NCBI RefSeq assembly: GCF_000179555.1
Contig: NZ_AECZ01000038.1
Span: forward strand, 1-37,659
DNA from: Solidesulfovibrio fructosivorans JJ]
GTDB taxonomy: Bacteria > Desulfobacterota > Desulfovibrionia > Desulfovibrionales > Desulfovibrionaceae
Direction: 5' to 3'
DNA: 37,659 nucleotides
Below, in pieces: positions 29,900-37,659 of the stretch. The translations under genes were made by a program, and so were the position numbers. Position 1 is the stretch's first letter. Each line of letters begins with the position of its first letter. The notes beneath the pieces were generated by a model that searched no databases, had not been told where the DNA came from, and worked only from the letters and a program-made list of their open reading frames with translations.

Positions 29900-31096
29900 A
29901 TGCTGGAAAAAGCACTCAAGGGAAGCCCTCGATACTGGGGCACGTTGATCGGCCTGGGCCTGCTCATGCTCCTCGGCATGGGATTCTGGCTCTACCAGCT
30001 GGTCCACGGCTTGGTCATCACCGGCATGAGCCGCGACGTGTCCTGGGGCTTTTACATCGCCCAGTTCACCTATCTGGTCGGCGTGGCCGCCTCGGCCGTC
30101 ATGCTGGTGCTGCCCTACTACTTCCACCACTACAAGCAGTTCGCCAAGATGATCATTCTCGGCGAATTCCTGGCCATCGCCGCCGTGACCATGTGCATGG
30201 GCTTTATCGTGGTGGACCTCGGGCAGCCGCAGCGCATGCTCAACGTGATGCTCAACGCCACGCCCCATTCCATGCTCTTTTGGGACATGTGCGTTTTGAT
30301 GGGTTACCTGTTCCTCAACATCCTGGTCGGCTGGACCAGCCTGCAGGCCTTTAAAAACGACATGGCCCCGCCGCACTGGTGCAAGGTCCTGGCCATCGTC
30401 TCGGTCATCTGGGCCTTCTCCATCCACACGGTCACGGCCTTCCTGATCGCCGGCCTGCCCGGGCGCCACTACTTCCTGACCGCCGTCATGGCCGCACGGT
30501 TCCTGGCCTCGGCCTTCTGCGCCGGACCGGCCATCCTGCTGCTGCTGACCCTGCTCGTGCGCAAGCTTACCGGCTTCGATCCCGGCGACAAGGCCCTCAA
30601 GCGCCTGGCCGTCATCATCACCTACGCCATGTGCGTCAACGTGTTCCTGTATCTGTGCGAACTCTTCACCGCCTTCTACAGCAACATGCCGGCCCACATC
30701 GCCCCGATCCGCTTCCTGTTCTCGGGCCTGGACGGCCACTACGAGCTCGTGCCCTTCATGTGGACCGCCGTGGTCCTGGGCCTGGGCTGCCTGGTCATCC
30801 TCATCCCGACGTCCATCCGGGAAAAGACCCCGGCCCTGGTCCTCGGCCTGATCATGCTGGTCATCTCGACCTGGATCGACAAGGGTCTGGCCCTGATGAT
30901 CGGCGGCTTCACGCCGAACCCCTTCGAGACGGTCACCTCCTACCTGCCCACGGTTCCCGAACTCATGGTTTCGGTCATGGTGTTCGCCCTTGGCGGCATC
31001 ATCCTCACCGTGCTGTGGAAGATCGCCATCGAGGTCCGGGTCGAGGTGGAAGGCGGCAACCTGTCCATGGTGCCGCCCCCGGCCGAAAGCGAATAA
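29900..31096 (+). CDS. dsrP: DsrMKJOP complex subunit DsrP (NrfD-like membrane protein)
   Basis: Integral membrane protein of the NrfD/PsrC family, expected to bind quinol and link it to DsrO. The 398-aa product has about ten membrane helices, starting at residues 14-35 (YWGTLIGLGLLMLLGMGFWLY). Conserved features are SRDVSWGFYIAQFTYLVG, DLGQPQRMLNVMLNATPHSMLFWD and IHTVTAFLIAGLPGRHYF. The C-terminus ends in a short charged tail. GAGG overlaps the dsrO stop region. An intrinsic terminator follows at 31119-31153. Confidence 0.97.
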   Translation: MLEKALKGSPRYWGTLIGLGLLMLLGMGFWLYQLVHGLVITGMSRDVSWGFYIAQFTYLVGVAASAVMLVLPYYFHHYKQFAKMIILGEFLAIAAVTMCMGFIVVDLGQPQRMLNVMLNATPHSMLFWDMCVLMGYLFLNILVGWTSLQAFKNDMAPPHWCKVLAIVSVIWAFSIHTVTAFLIAGLPGRHYFLTAVMAARFLASAFCAGPAILLLLTLLVRKLTGFDPGDKALKRLAVIITYAMCVNVFLYLCELFTAFYSNMPAHIAPIRFLFSGLDGHYELVPFMWTAVVLGLGCLVILIPTSIREKTPALVLGLIMLVISTWIDKGLALMIGGFTPNPFETVTSYLPTVPELMVSVMVFALGGIILTVLWKIAIEVRVEVEGGNLSMVPPPAESE

Positions 31097-31118
31097 TCCC
31101 GCTTTACAGCGACACGCG

Positions 31119-31153
31119 AAAGGCCCGCTTCCGGATGGAGGCGGGCCTTTTGC
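31119..31153 (+). terminator. Intrinsic terminator of the dsr operon
   Basis: Ten-base arms AAAGGCCCGC (31119-31128) and GCGGGCCTTT (31141-31150), with a 12-base loop that can itself pair partly, followed by a T. It lies 22 bases after the dsrP stop. Confidence 0.88.
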
Positions 31154-31169
31154 TACCGGCCGGACACGA

Positions 31170-31199
31170 TTGACGGCGCACCCGTCGCCGCAGTACTGC
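31170..31199 (+). promoter_or_regulatory. Weak candidate promoter for dapL
   Basis: TTGACG (31170-31175), 18 bases, TACTGC (31194-31199). The -35 is good, the -10 poor. It is the best candidate between the dsr terminator and dapL. Confidence 0.3.
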
Positions 31200-31234
31200 C
31201 AAGAATCCTCTTCAAAAAAGGACGAAACGACTCC

Positions 31235-32473
31235 ATGAACGAAAGCTACATCCAGCAGCTCTTCGCCGACCGCATCGGCGGCAATCAGTTCGGCAAGGAT
31301 ACGGTCCTCTACAAGTTCGAGAAAATCAAGCGGGCCAAGAAGGCGGCCCTGGCCGCCCATCCCGGGGTGCCGCTCATCGACCTCGGCGTCGGCGAACCCG
31401 ACTGGATGGCCGCGCCCGAGGTGGTCGACGTGCTCTGCGCCGAAGCCAAAAAGACCGAAAACCGGGGCTACACCGACAACGGCGTCCAGGCCTTCAAGGA
31501 CGCCGCCGCGCGCTACATGGACAAGGTCTTCGGCGTGCCCGGCATCGACCCGGCCGGCGAGGTCGTCCACGGCATCGGCTCCAAGCCGGTGCTGGCCCTG
31601 CTCCCCCTGGCCTTCATCAACCCCGGCGACATCACCATCATGACCGTGCCCGGCTACCCGGTCATGGGCACCACCACCCGGGGCCTCGGCGGCGAAGTGG
31701 TCAATCTGCCGATCACCCCGGAAAACGACTTTTTGCCCGATCTCGACGCCCTGACCCCGGACCAGCGCAAGCGGGCCAAGCTCCTTTATATCAACTATCC
31801 CAACAACCCCACCGGGGCCACGGCCACCCCGGCCTTCTTCGAGCGCGTGGTGCGCTTCGCCAAGGAAAACGACGTCATCGTCGTCTCCGACGCCGCCTAT
31901 GCCGCGCTCACCTTCGACGGCCGCAAGCCTTTCAGCTTCCTGTCCACCCCCGGGGCCAAGGACGTGGGCGTGGAAATCCACTCCCTGTCCAAGGCCTACA
32001 ACATGACGGGCTGGCGTCTGGCCTTCGTGTGCGGCAACGAACTCGTGGTCAAGGGCTTTGCCGCCGTGAAGGACAACAACGATTCCGGCCAGTTCGCCGC
32101 CATCCAAAAGGCCGGGGTCTACTGCCTGGACCACCCCGAGATCACCGAGAAGACCGCGGCCAAGTACTCCCGCCGCCACGACATGCTCGTCGCGGCCCTG
32201 TCCGGCCTGGGATTTTCCGTCAAAAAGCCCGGCGCGTCCTTCTACCTCTACGCCCGGATTCCCTCCGGCACCAAGGACGGCCGGAAATTCGCCTCGGCCG
32301 AGGACTTCTCCCAGTTCTGCATCACCGAGAAGCTCATCTCCACCGTGCCCTGGGACGACGCCGGCCCCCACGTCCGCTTCTCCGTCACCTTCGAGGCGGC
32401 CGACGAGGCCGAGGAACGCCGCATCGTGGACGAAGTCGCCCGCCGGCTGTCCGAAGTGGGATTCGTTTTTTAG
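31235..32473 (+). CDS. dapL: LL-diaminopimelate aminotransferase
   Basis: PLP enzyme that makes LL-diaminopimelate from tetrahydrodipicolinate in one step, bypassing the succinylase route. The 412-aa class I/II aminotransferase fold has the DapL start (QLFADRIGGNQFGKDTVLYKFEKIK), LIDLGVGEPDWMA, GYTDNGVQAFKDAAARYM, NYPNNPTGA (about residues 187-195) and PLP lysine K253 in SLSKAYNMTGWR. DapL is common in sulfate reducers. It converges with the block containing dapF, the next enzyme of the pathway, across a composite repeat. Confidence 0.95.
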   Translation: MNESYIQQLFADRIGGNQFGKDTVLYKFEKIKRAKKAALAAHPGVPLIDLGVGEPDWMAAPEVVDVLCAEAKKTENRGYTDNGVQAFKDAAARYMDKVFGVPGIDPAGEVVHGIGSKPVLALLPLAFINPGDITIMTVPGYPVMGTTTRGLGGEVVNLPITPENDFLPDLDALTPDQRKRAKLLYINYPNNPTGATATPAFFERVVRFAKENDVIVVSDAAYAALTFDGRKPFSFLSTPGAKDVGVEIHSLSKAYNMTGWRLAFVCGNELVVKGFAAVKDNNDSGQFAAIQKAGVYCLDHPEITEKTAAKYSRRHDMLVAALSGLGFSVKKPGASFYLYARIPSGTKDGRKFASAEDFSQFCITEKLISTVPWDDAGPHVRFSVTFEAADEAEERRIVDEVARRLSEVGFVF

Positions 32474-32497
32474 AGGGAGAGAAGAGTGGAAGAGGGT

Positions 32498-32664
32498 GCG
32501 AGAGGGGAAACCCTTTGAAAAGGGTTGTCCCCTCTCGCGCTCTCCCCTTCCTAAACTTTTTGACGTTTACGGCTGGAGTAACGACAACACACCGTAACCG
32601 TTAAAAGTCTTTCGAAGGGGGGGGCCCGGGGGGAAACCGTTTCTACAGAAAGGTTTCCCCCCGG
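32498..32664. repeat. Composite hairpin repeat, reverse orientation
   Basis: Hairpin GCGAGAGGGG...CCCCTCTCGC (32498-32538), a decayed dyad ending CGTTAAAAGTCTTT, then stem 32626-32644 with 32647-32664 (CCGGGGGGAAACC..., one bulged base). Same order as 20413-20572. It separates convergent dapL and the VOC gene, where a bidirectional terminator is expected. Confidence 0.9.
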
Positions 32665-32668
32665 TCTT

Positions 32669-33247
32669 TTATTCGTCCTTGACGTCCACCAGCTCGCGCC
32701 CCTCGCCGGGGTAGATGCGGCGGTCGGCATAGGGCGTGGGCGTGGCCTCGGGCCATTTGCCGGGCTGGGGCTCGCTCCCTTCCCGGGCCGTGGCGCTCGG
32801 ACGGGTGTCACCCATGACCGGCGTGGTGCGGATATCCACTCCCGGCACCGGGCAGCTGAACTCGATGGCGATGTTGTTGGGGTCGAAGGAATAGACCGAG
32901 AAGATGAATCCGTGGTCGATGATCTCCGACACCCAGAACCCGGCCGCCTCCAGCCGGTCCCTGATTTCCCACAGGTCGTCGCGGTCGCGCACGCCGATGG
33001 AGACGTGGTCGAAGGCATAGGGGCCCTTGACCGGCACGCCGTGGTCCTTTTCCGGGATGGGCGCGACGTCCGGCCACTCGAAAAAGGCGATCATGTCGTT
33101 TTCGGAGATTTCCAGGAAATAATGCCGGTAGCCCGGCCGGCCGAGCCCGGCCACCAGCCGCATCCGGAGCAGATCGCGCCAGAAGCGGATGGTGGCGTCC
33201 ATGTCCCGGGTGGCCAAGGCCAGATGGTTGATCCCGGTATATCGCAT
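32669..33247 (-). CDS. VOC-superfamily (glyoxalase-like) metalloprotein
   Basis: 192-aa protein with the paired beta-alpha-beta-beta-beta units of the vicinal oxygen chelate fold. The first unit begins INHLALATRDMDATIRFWRDLL (metal His H8) and the second FDHVSIGVRDRDDLWEIRDRL. A probable metal-ligand Glu lies in NNIAIEFSCP. The C-terminal 50 residues are an extended Pro-rich tail outside the fold. It may be a dioxygenase, lyase or binding protein; the reaction cannot be assigned. It is the last gene of the leftward block, 31 bp after dapF. Confidence 0.82.
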   Translation of the reverse strand: MRYTGINHLALATRDMDATIRFWRDLLRMRLVAGLGRPGYRHYFLEISENDMIAFFEWPDVAPIPEKDHGVPVKGPYAFDHVSIGVRDRDDLWEIRDRLEAAGFWVSEIIDHGFIFSVYSFDPNNIAIEFSCPVPGVDIRTTPVMGDTRPSATAREGSEPQPGKWPEATPTPYADRRIYPGEGRELVDVKDE

Positions 33248-33278
33248 GTCGGCCCCCCTTCTCGGGGCGACAGGGCTG

Positions 33279-34145
33279 CTACGACTCGATGCCCAGGCTT
33301 TGCGGGTAAAACCCGCCCCGGAAAACCAGTTCGGCCGCCCCGCGCAGATAAGTCTTGCCGTCGCGCAAAATCACGCCCAGTTCCTCGCCACCCGTGGTGG
33401 TGATCGCCGTCTCCTCACCCGTGAGCCCAAGCTCCTTGGCGATGACCGCCGAAGCCACGGCCCCGGTGCCGCAGGCGTAGGTCTCGTCCTCCACCCCGCG
33501 CTCATAGGTGCGAAGCGACAACTGCCCCTTGCCCGTCACGGCCACGAAATTCATGTTGGTCCCGGCCGGATTGAAAAACTCGTGGTGCCGCACCGTGCGG
33601 CCAAGCTGCCACACGTCCACGGTTTCCAAATTATCCACGAAGGCCACGGCATGGGGCACGCCGGTGTTGACGCTGTGCAGCGTCATCTGGTGGTGCCTGC
33701 CCTCGACCTCCATCTCCATGTCGATGTTGAGCCGCAGGTCCTTGGGCGAGGTCAGCCGCACCGTCACCAGATTGGAGTCGGGATCGACCGCCGCCTCGAT
33801 GGGGCCGGCGTCGGTGCCGAAGACATGGCTGGCCGGCGCGATGCCGAGCATCCAGGCGAGCCGGGCCGCGCAGCGCGAACCGTTGCCGCACATCTCGGCC
33901 CGGGAACCGTCGGCGTTGAAAAAATGCCAGATATAGGCCAACCCCGCGCCCTCGGGGGCATGGTCGAGAAAGATCATGCCGTCGGCGCCCACGCCAAAGG
34001 CCTTGCGGCACACCGGCACCACGATATCGGGCATCGCTTCCGGGTCGTAGCCAAGTTCCCGGTTGTCCACGCAAACGAAATCATTGCCGCAGCCCTGCAT
34101 CTTGAAAAAAGGCACCGAAGGGCCGCAAACGGCTTCCAAATCCAT
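33279..34145 (-). CDS. dapF: Diaminopimelate epimerase
   Basis: Converts LL- to meso-diaminopimelate for lysine and peptidoglycan. The 288-aa product has both catalytic cysteines, C86 in EMCGNGSRCAARL and C225 in YACGTGAVASA, plus the opening FFKMQGCGNDFVCVDN. I start at MDLEAVCG (34145) because GGAG lies six bases upstream; the start at 34172 would place that site inside the gene. It lies 26 bp after the pabB-pabC fusion in the same direction. Its substrate-forming partner dapL is the convergent neighbour. Confidence 0.97.
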   Translation of the reverse strand: MDLEAVCGPSVPFFKMQGCGNDFVCVDNRELGYDPEAMPDIVVPVCRKAFGVGADGMIFLDHAPEGAGLAYIWHFFNADGSRAEMCGNGSRCAARLAWMLGIAPASHVFGTDAGPIEAAVDPDSNLVTVRLTSPKDLRLNIDMEMEVEGRHHQMTLHSVNTGVPHAVAFVDNLETVDVWQLGRTVRHHEFFNPAGTNMNFVAVTGKGQLSLRTYERGVEDETYACGTGAVASAVIAKELGLTGEETAITTTGGEELGVILRDGKTYLRGAAELVFRGGFYPQSLGIES

Positions 34146-34171
34146 GTCGCACTCCTTGCACGAAAACGTCA

Positions 34172-35965
34172 TTACGAACTAGCAGAACCGCAGCTCCCCG
34201 TCGAGGGACCGCCGGCCGGGGCCTCCCCGACCAACACCGCCGGTGTCCACAGGCGCACGGAATTGACGAGCCACAGCCGCCCGGCCCGGGCCAGATCAGC
34301 CGGCGTGAGCGCCGCCTCGGCCAGAACCCCCCTGGCCAGCAGGCGCTGCCGCAAGGTGCCGGCAAGCAGTCCGCAGTCAAGGGCCGGGGTGAGCAGCCGT
34401 CCGTCGATGGCGGCCACGAGGTTGGCCCGGCAGCTTTCGGTCACCTGCCCGGCCTTATTGAACAGCAGCACGTCGTCGCAATCCGGCCGGGCGGCCAAGG
34501 CCCGGTCGTAGCGCGCCCGCCGCGTGGTCTTGTGGAAAAGGGCGGCATCGGAGGCCTCGACCGGCGTGTCCGCCCAGCCCAGGCGCACGGGACCCGCCCG
34601 GCGCTTCCCCAAGGGAAAATGTTCGGTGCGCACCGCGCCGTCGCGGGAAAGCAGCAGCCGCACCCGCAGGCGCCGCCCGGGACAGGCCGCGGCCACGGCC
34701 TCGAGGGCGGCCGACACGGCCGCGGCGTCGTGGCGAAATCCGTAATACGCGGCCGAACGGGCCAGTCGGGCGAGATGCTCGGGCAGAAAGGCGAAACGCC
34801 CTTCCGTCAAGAGCAGGGTTTCCAAAAGGTCGAAGGGCTCCGGGGGGGTATGCAGAAACGCGGCCTTGATCCGGCATTCCTCGTATTCGTCCCGGGCGTC
34901 GGAATAGTAGGTCACGCCGCCGCCCACGCCGAAGCGGCACTCCCCCGTGTCCGCGTCGCAAACGACGGTGCGGATGGGCACGGAGAAAACGCAATCCCCG
35001 TCGGGAGCGACGTGGCCGAACGCCCCGGTGTAAAAGCCGCGCGGCCCGCCTTCGAGCTCCCGGATCAGCCGCATGGCGCTGCGTTTGGGCGCGCCCGTAA
35101 TGGAACCGCAGGGGAAAATCGCGGAAAAAATGGCGGTGAGCCCGAGCTCCCGGGGGACGCGGGCGGTCACGGTCGAGGTCATCTGCCAGGCCGTGGACAG
35201 CCGCGACACCTCGAAACAGGCCGGCACGGCCACGCTTCCGGACCGGGCGAGTCGCCCCAGGTCGTTTCGCAAGAGATCGGTGATCATGCGGTTTTCGGCC
35301 CGGTTCTTCGGGCAGGCGGCCAGAGCCTTGGCCCGGGCCACATCCTCCTCCAGGGTGCGGCCCCGGGGCATGGTGCCCTTCATGGGCCGCGCGACCACCA
35401 GTTCTCCCGCGCGCCGGAAAAAAAGCTCCGGCGAAAACGACAACACCTTGTGTCGGCCCAGGTCGAGCCGGCAACAGAAACCGGCCGCCTGTTGCCGGGC
35501 CAGCCCCTCGAACCAGCCCGACGGGTCGCCTTGCAGGCGGCTGGCCAGCTGGAGGGTGTAGTTGACCTGGTAGACCTCGCCCCGGCGGATATTGTCCCGA
35601 ATCACGCCGAGGGCCGCGTCGTAGCGCCGTCGGGAAACGAGCGGCCGCCAGGGGGCGACGAAAAAATCCCCGGACGCGGCCGCGCGCGCCGGGGGCTCGG
35701 ACGGGGCGGGATAGGCGGCGGCAAAAGCCAGGGGCGTTTCGCCCGGGGCATGGGTTTCCAGCCTGGGATCGAAGGCCGGAGCGGCTTCGTAGGCAAGGGC
35801 CAGCACGAGCCAATGGCCTTGGCGACGCCAGGCCTCGGCCGCCTCGAGCAGGGGCATGACCTCGGAAAGCTCCCAGGCCGTCGCGGTCCAGGCGGGATCG
35901 TGAAAATACCGTGTCCAGCCGGCATCGCCGGCGGCATAAGACGAAAACAGCGCCTCACCGAACAT
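34172..35965 (-). CDS. Aminodeoxychorismate synthase component I fused to aminodeoxychorismate lyase
   Basis: Bifunctional 597-aa folate (p-aminobenzoate) enzyme. Residues about 1-375 are PabB-like chorismate-binding domain: PMKGT near residue 194 with K196 as covalent-intermediate lysine, ENRMITDLLRNDLGR, CGSITGAPK and GFYTGAFGHV. Residues about 378-597 are a PabC-like class IV aminotransferase/lyase: FHKTTRRARYDRA with the PLP lysine and NKAGQVTESCRANLV. The fusion makes p-aminobenzoate from aminodeoxychorismate without a separate lyase. The glutaminase PabA is not in this window. The start ATG has no clear ribosome-binding site and follows an upstream gene by 21 bp, suggesting coupling. 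Confidence 0.93.
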   Translation of the reverse strand: MFGEALFSSYAAGDAGWTRYFHDPAWTATAWELSEVMPLLEAAEAWRRQGHWLVLALAYEAAPAFDPRLETHAPGETPLAFAAAYPAPSEPPARAAASGDFFVAPWRPLVSRRRYDAALGVIRDNIRRGEVYQVNYTLQLASRLQGDPSGWFEGLARQQAAGFCCRLDLGRHKVLSFSPELFFRRAGELVVARPMKGTMPRGRTLEEDVARAKALAACPKNRAENRMITDLLRNDLGRLARSGSVAVPACFEVSRLSTAWQMTSTVTARVPRELGLTAIFSAIFPCGSITGAPKRSAMRLIRELEGGPRGFYTGAFGHVAPDGDCVFSVPIRTVVCDADTGECRFGVGGGVTYYSDARDEYEECRIKAAFLHTPPEPFDLLETLLLTEGRFAFLPEHLARLARSAAYYGFRHDAAAVSAALEAVAAACPGRRLRVRLLLSRDGAVRTEHFPLGKRRAGPVRLGWADTPVEASDAALFHKTTRRARYDRALAARPDCDDVLLFNKAGQVTESCRANLVAAIDGRLLTPALDCGLLAGTLRQRLLARGVLAEAALTPADLARAGRLWLVNSVRLWTPAVLVGEAPAGGPSTGSCGSASS

Positions 35966-35986
35966 CGGGAAAAACCGTTTCGCCGG

Positions 35987-36751
35987 CTAACGCGGCAGAT
36001 GCGCCCGGGCCACCCGCCACAGGTCCTCGTAGGAATAGCGGGCGCGAAGCCCGAGGCACATTTCCTCGGACAGGGCGAACTTGAGCGATGCGTCGGCCAC
36101 AAGCGAGCGCCGATGCGCCTCAAGGCGTTTGCGCAAAAAGGCCGCGTCGAAGCCGTCGGCCACAAGCCCGAGCCCCTCGGCGAAAAAAAGCGACCGCGTG
36201 GAGTCGATCAGCCGTCGGCAGGCCTCCCGGCCCTCCCGGCGCGCCACGGCCAAGCAGTACATGAGCCGCACCAGGAGCACGTCGGGAGGCAGGGCATGGT
36301 CCACGGCGGCCGGGTCCTCGTTGCCCTGCTCCCCGGCCCGGACCTTTTCCAGCAAGGCGTACACGCGGTCCATGGCCGCCGCCTCGCGGATGGGCGGCAC
36401 GGGGAAAAAGGCGGTCAGAAGCGGCAACACCCGCTGCGGATTGTCCCCGGCCGCCATGGCCAAAAGCGTGCGGGCCATGCAGTCGAGCTTGCGGCGCACA
36501 TCGGCCAGGGCCTGGCGCCGCCCGGCCTGGTACAGCCGCCGCACCGCCTCCTCGGGCAGGCTCGAACCGAAGGCCGTTTCCAGAAGCAGGCGGATGTTGG
36601 GCTCGGTGACGGCCTCCATTTCCTCCTGCACGACCTTGCCGCCCTTCTTGGCGTCCATGAGCTTTTTGAGCGACAGCCAATACGCGGCCACAGCCGTGGC
36701 CGGCATCTCCACGATATCCAGATCGGCGCGTGCGGGGACTTCCTGCGTCAT
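35987..36751 (-). CDS. Hypothetical all-helical protein
   Basis: Unrecognised 254-aa soluble protein, predicted almost entirely helical, with no signal peptide, membrane segment, metal site or nucleotide-binding motif. It begins TQEVPARADLDIVEMPATAVAAYWLSLKKLMDAKKGG and carries regular Leu/Ala/Arg helices such as RRKLDCMARTLLAMAAGD and LRKRLEAHRRSLVADASLKFAL. It is the first gene of the leftward block with pabB-pabC, dapF and the VOC gene, and diverges from the OmpA-like gene. The amino-acid pattern hints at a scaffold or regulatory role, which is only a guess. Confidence 0.7.
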   Translation of the reverse strand: MTQEVPARADLDIVEMPATAVAAYWLSLKKLMDAKKGGKVVQEEMEAVTEPNIRLLLETAFGSSLPEEAVRRLYQAGRRQALADVRRKLDCMARTLLAMAAGDNPQRVLPLLTAFFPVPPIREAAAMDRVYALLEKVRAGEQGNEDPAAVDHALPPDVLLVRLMYCLAVARREGREACRRLIDSTRSLFFAEGLGLVADGFDAAFLRKRLEAHRRSLVADASLKFALSEEMCLGLRARYSYEDLWRVARAHLPR

Positions 36752-36877
36752 GGGGCGGTGGCCTTTTGCGGGGAATGCGGATAATCATGACCCATCCCCG
36801 CCGACATCCGGCAGGGCGCGACAACCATAGGACGAATCATTCGCCGCCGGCAAGGCCGGACGGCGCGGAGGCCCGCT

Positions 36878-37659
36878 ATGCGCGGACGTTTGCTCAAAGT
36901 GCTCATGGTGGTGCTGGTGCTCATCCCAGTGGGGTTGACGGCCTACCTGGCCAACAACCTCTACCACCGCAAGGGCGTGCCCGAAGCCCTGGAAAACCTG
37001 ACCAAACAACTCTTCCGCTCCAAGGCCGACGAACGCAAGGCCGAAGCCCGGGCCGTGGAGCTGGAACGCAAGACCCAGGAACTGCAAACCGCTTACGACG
37101 CCCTGGTGGCCGACCTGCGCGGCGAGGTGGACAGCCGCGACATCCGCGTGCGTCAGTTCCGGGAAAAACTCGAAATCAACTTCGTGGACAAGATCCTCTT
37201 CGCCTCGGGCAGCGCCGAGATCACCCCGCGCGGCCGGGAAATCCTGCGCAAGGTCGGGGGCGTTCTGGCCAAGGTCAAGGACAAAAGCATCTACGTCGTC
37301 GGCCACACCGACTCCAACCCCATCCACTCGGCCCTCTACCCCTCCAACTGGGAGCTCTCCACCGCCCGCTCCGCCTCGGTCATCCGCTTCCTTTCGGAAT
37401 CCGGCGGCGTGACGCCCGAACGCTTCACCGCCATGGGCCGCGCCTTCTACCAGCCCGTGGCCAGCAACGCCACGCCCGAAGGACGCCACGAAAACCGCCG
37501 CGTGGACATCATCGTGGCCGAGGTGCCGCTTCTGGCCGGGGAAACCGGCTCCGAATCCATGCGCGGCACGGTCAATACCGGCCAGCCCTCGGAACACGAC
37601 CTGACCGGCGGGCAAGCGGCCCCCATCCGGGAAACCGCGCCCCAACCCGCCGCGCCGCC
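36878..37659 (+). CDS. OmpA/MotB-type peptidoglycan-associated membrane protein, 3' end cut by window
   Basis: 260 codons are visible, open to the window edge. One N-terminal membrane helix (about residues 8-25, VLMVVLVLIPVGLTAYLA) is followed by a periplasmic coiled coil (about 45-95, rich in K/E/A/R) and an OmpA-like domain (about 105-215). That domain has ILFASGSAEITPRGREIL, VVGHTDSNPIHS, NWELSTARSASVIRFL and NRRVDIIVAE, the residues that grip diaminopimelate. It ends in a Pro/Ala-rich tail. It lacks the MotB channel aspartate and a motA partner, so a TolR/Pal-like or stator-unrelated envelope anchor is likelier. GGAG lies seven bases before the ATG at 36878. Confidence 0.88.
   Translation, partial: MRGRLLKVLMVVLVLIPVGLTAYLANNLYHRKGVPEALENLTKQLFRSKADERKAEARAVELERKTQELQTAYDALVADLRGEVDSRDIRVRQFREKLEINFVDKILFASGSAEITPRGREILRKVGGVLAKVKDKSIYVVGHTDSNPIHSALYPSNWELSTARSASVIRFLSESGGVTPERFTAMGRAFYQPVASNATPEGRHENRRVDIIVAEVPLLAGETGSESMRGTVNTGQPSEHDLTGGQAAPIRETAPQPAAP

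Noticed and set aside
36878-37659. Second motB
   Set aside because: It has the OmpA-like domain but lacks the Y-A-D-x-x-T-A-M channel helix and a motA neighbour, so it is annotated only as an OmpA/MotB-type envelope protein.
1-37659. tRNA, rRNA, riboswitch or prophage content
   Set aside because: No cloverleaf-like conserved sequences, rRNA segments, recognised riboswitch cores, integrase or phage structural genes were seen. A covariance-model scan would be needed to exclude small RNAs fully.

Overview
This is a GC-rich, gene-dense chromosomal window. It looks like core genome from a sulfate-reducing Desulfovibrionaceae member, most likely the Desulfovibrio magneticus/Solidesulfovibrio group. 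The main evidence is a complete dsrMKJOP operon for the membrane complex of dissimilatory sulfate reduction. Supporting evidence is dapL-type lysine/peptidoglycan synthesis, an amphi-Trp domain protein and the gene order hslV-hslU-argB. I saw no rRNA, tRNA, CRISPR, transposase or phage gene. The genus is an inference.

Layout. (1) 1-5.9 kb: Trm112-like protein, Hsp20 and an HtrA/DegP protease read leftward from a promoter region shared with a PHP phosphoesterase. Then rplU-rpmA and a motB-motA pair in unusual order read rightward. (2) 5.9-8.7 kb, leftward: a lipoprotein, a response-regulator diguanylate cyclase and surE. Upstream of the cyclase terminator region is a 426-bp gene-free stretch full of inverted repeats. 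(3) 8.8-11.4 kb: a YhaM-like OB/HD nuclease overlapping tmk, then a flavodoxin-family protein. (4) 11.6-17.1 kb: an expanded phage-shock-protein locus. pspA, two pspB-pspC pairs and a strong sigma-54 promoter read leftward; pspF, an M16 peptidase and a macrodomain protein read rightward. (5) 17.4-25.2 kb: a trans-aconitate methyltransferase-like gene, hslVU, argB, a methyltransferase, an RNase H-fold exonuclease, a CinA/PncC protein, an amphi-Trp protein and one unknown gene. (6) 25.4-31.1 kb: an RsbRD-N-like gene and dsrMKJOP, closed by an intrinsic terminator. (7) 31.2-37.7 kb: dapL convergent with a leftward block (unknown gene, pabB-pabC fusion, dapF, VOC protein), then an OmpA/MotB-like envelope protein cut by the window edge.

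The most unusual content is a family of long, near-perfect hairpins in the gaps between genes, with about ten copies in 37 kb. Stems are 17-22 bp and usually begin CCGGGGG or GCGAGAGGGG and end in a T-run/A-run tip. Several are assembled into three-part units (hairpin, dyad, hairpin) found in both orientations. They punctuate the psp operon, one lies in the probable hslV leader, and a related block of about 135 bp sits in frame inside pspF. There it encodes a Gly/Pro-rich linker between the AAA+ domain and the DNA-binding helix-turn-helix.

Functionally the window joins envelope and protein-quality stress (HtrA, Hsp20, HslUV, Psp), anaerobic respiration (Dsr) and housekeeping. PspF should drive pspABCBC through sigma-54. 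DsrMKJOP should pass electrons between the menaquinone pool, periplasm and cytoplasmic DsrC trisulfide. DapL makes the LL-diaminopimelate that DapF epimerises.
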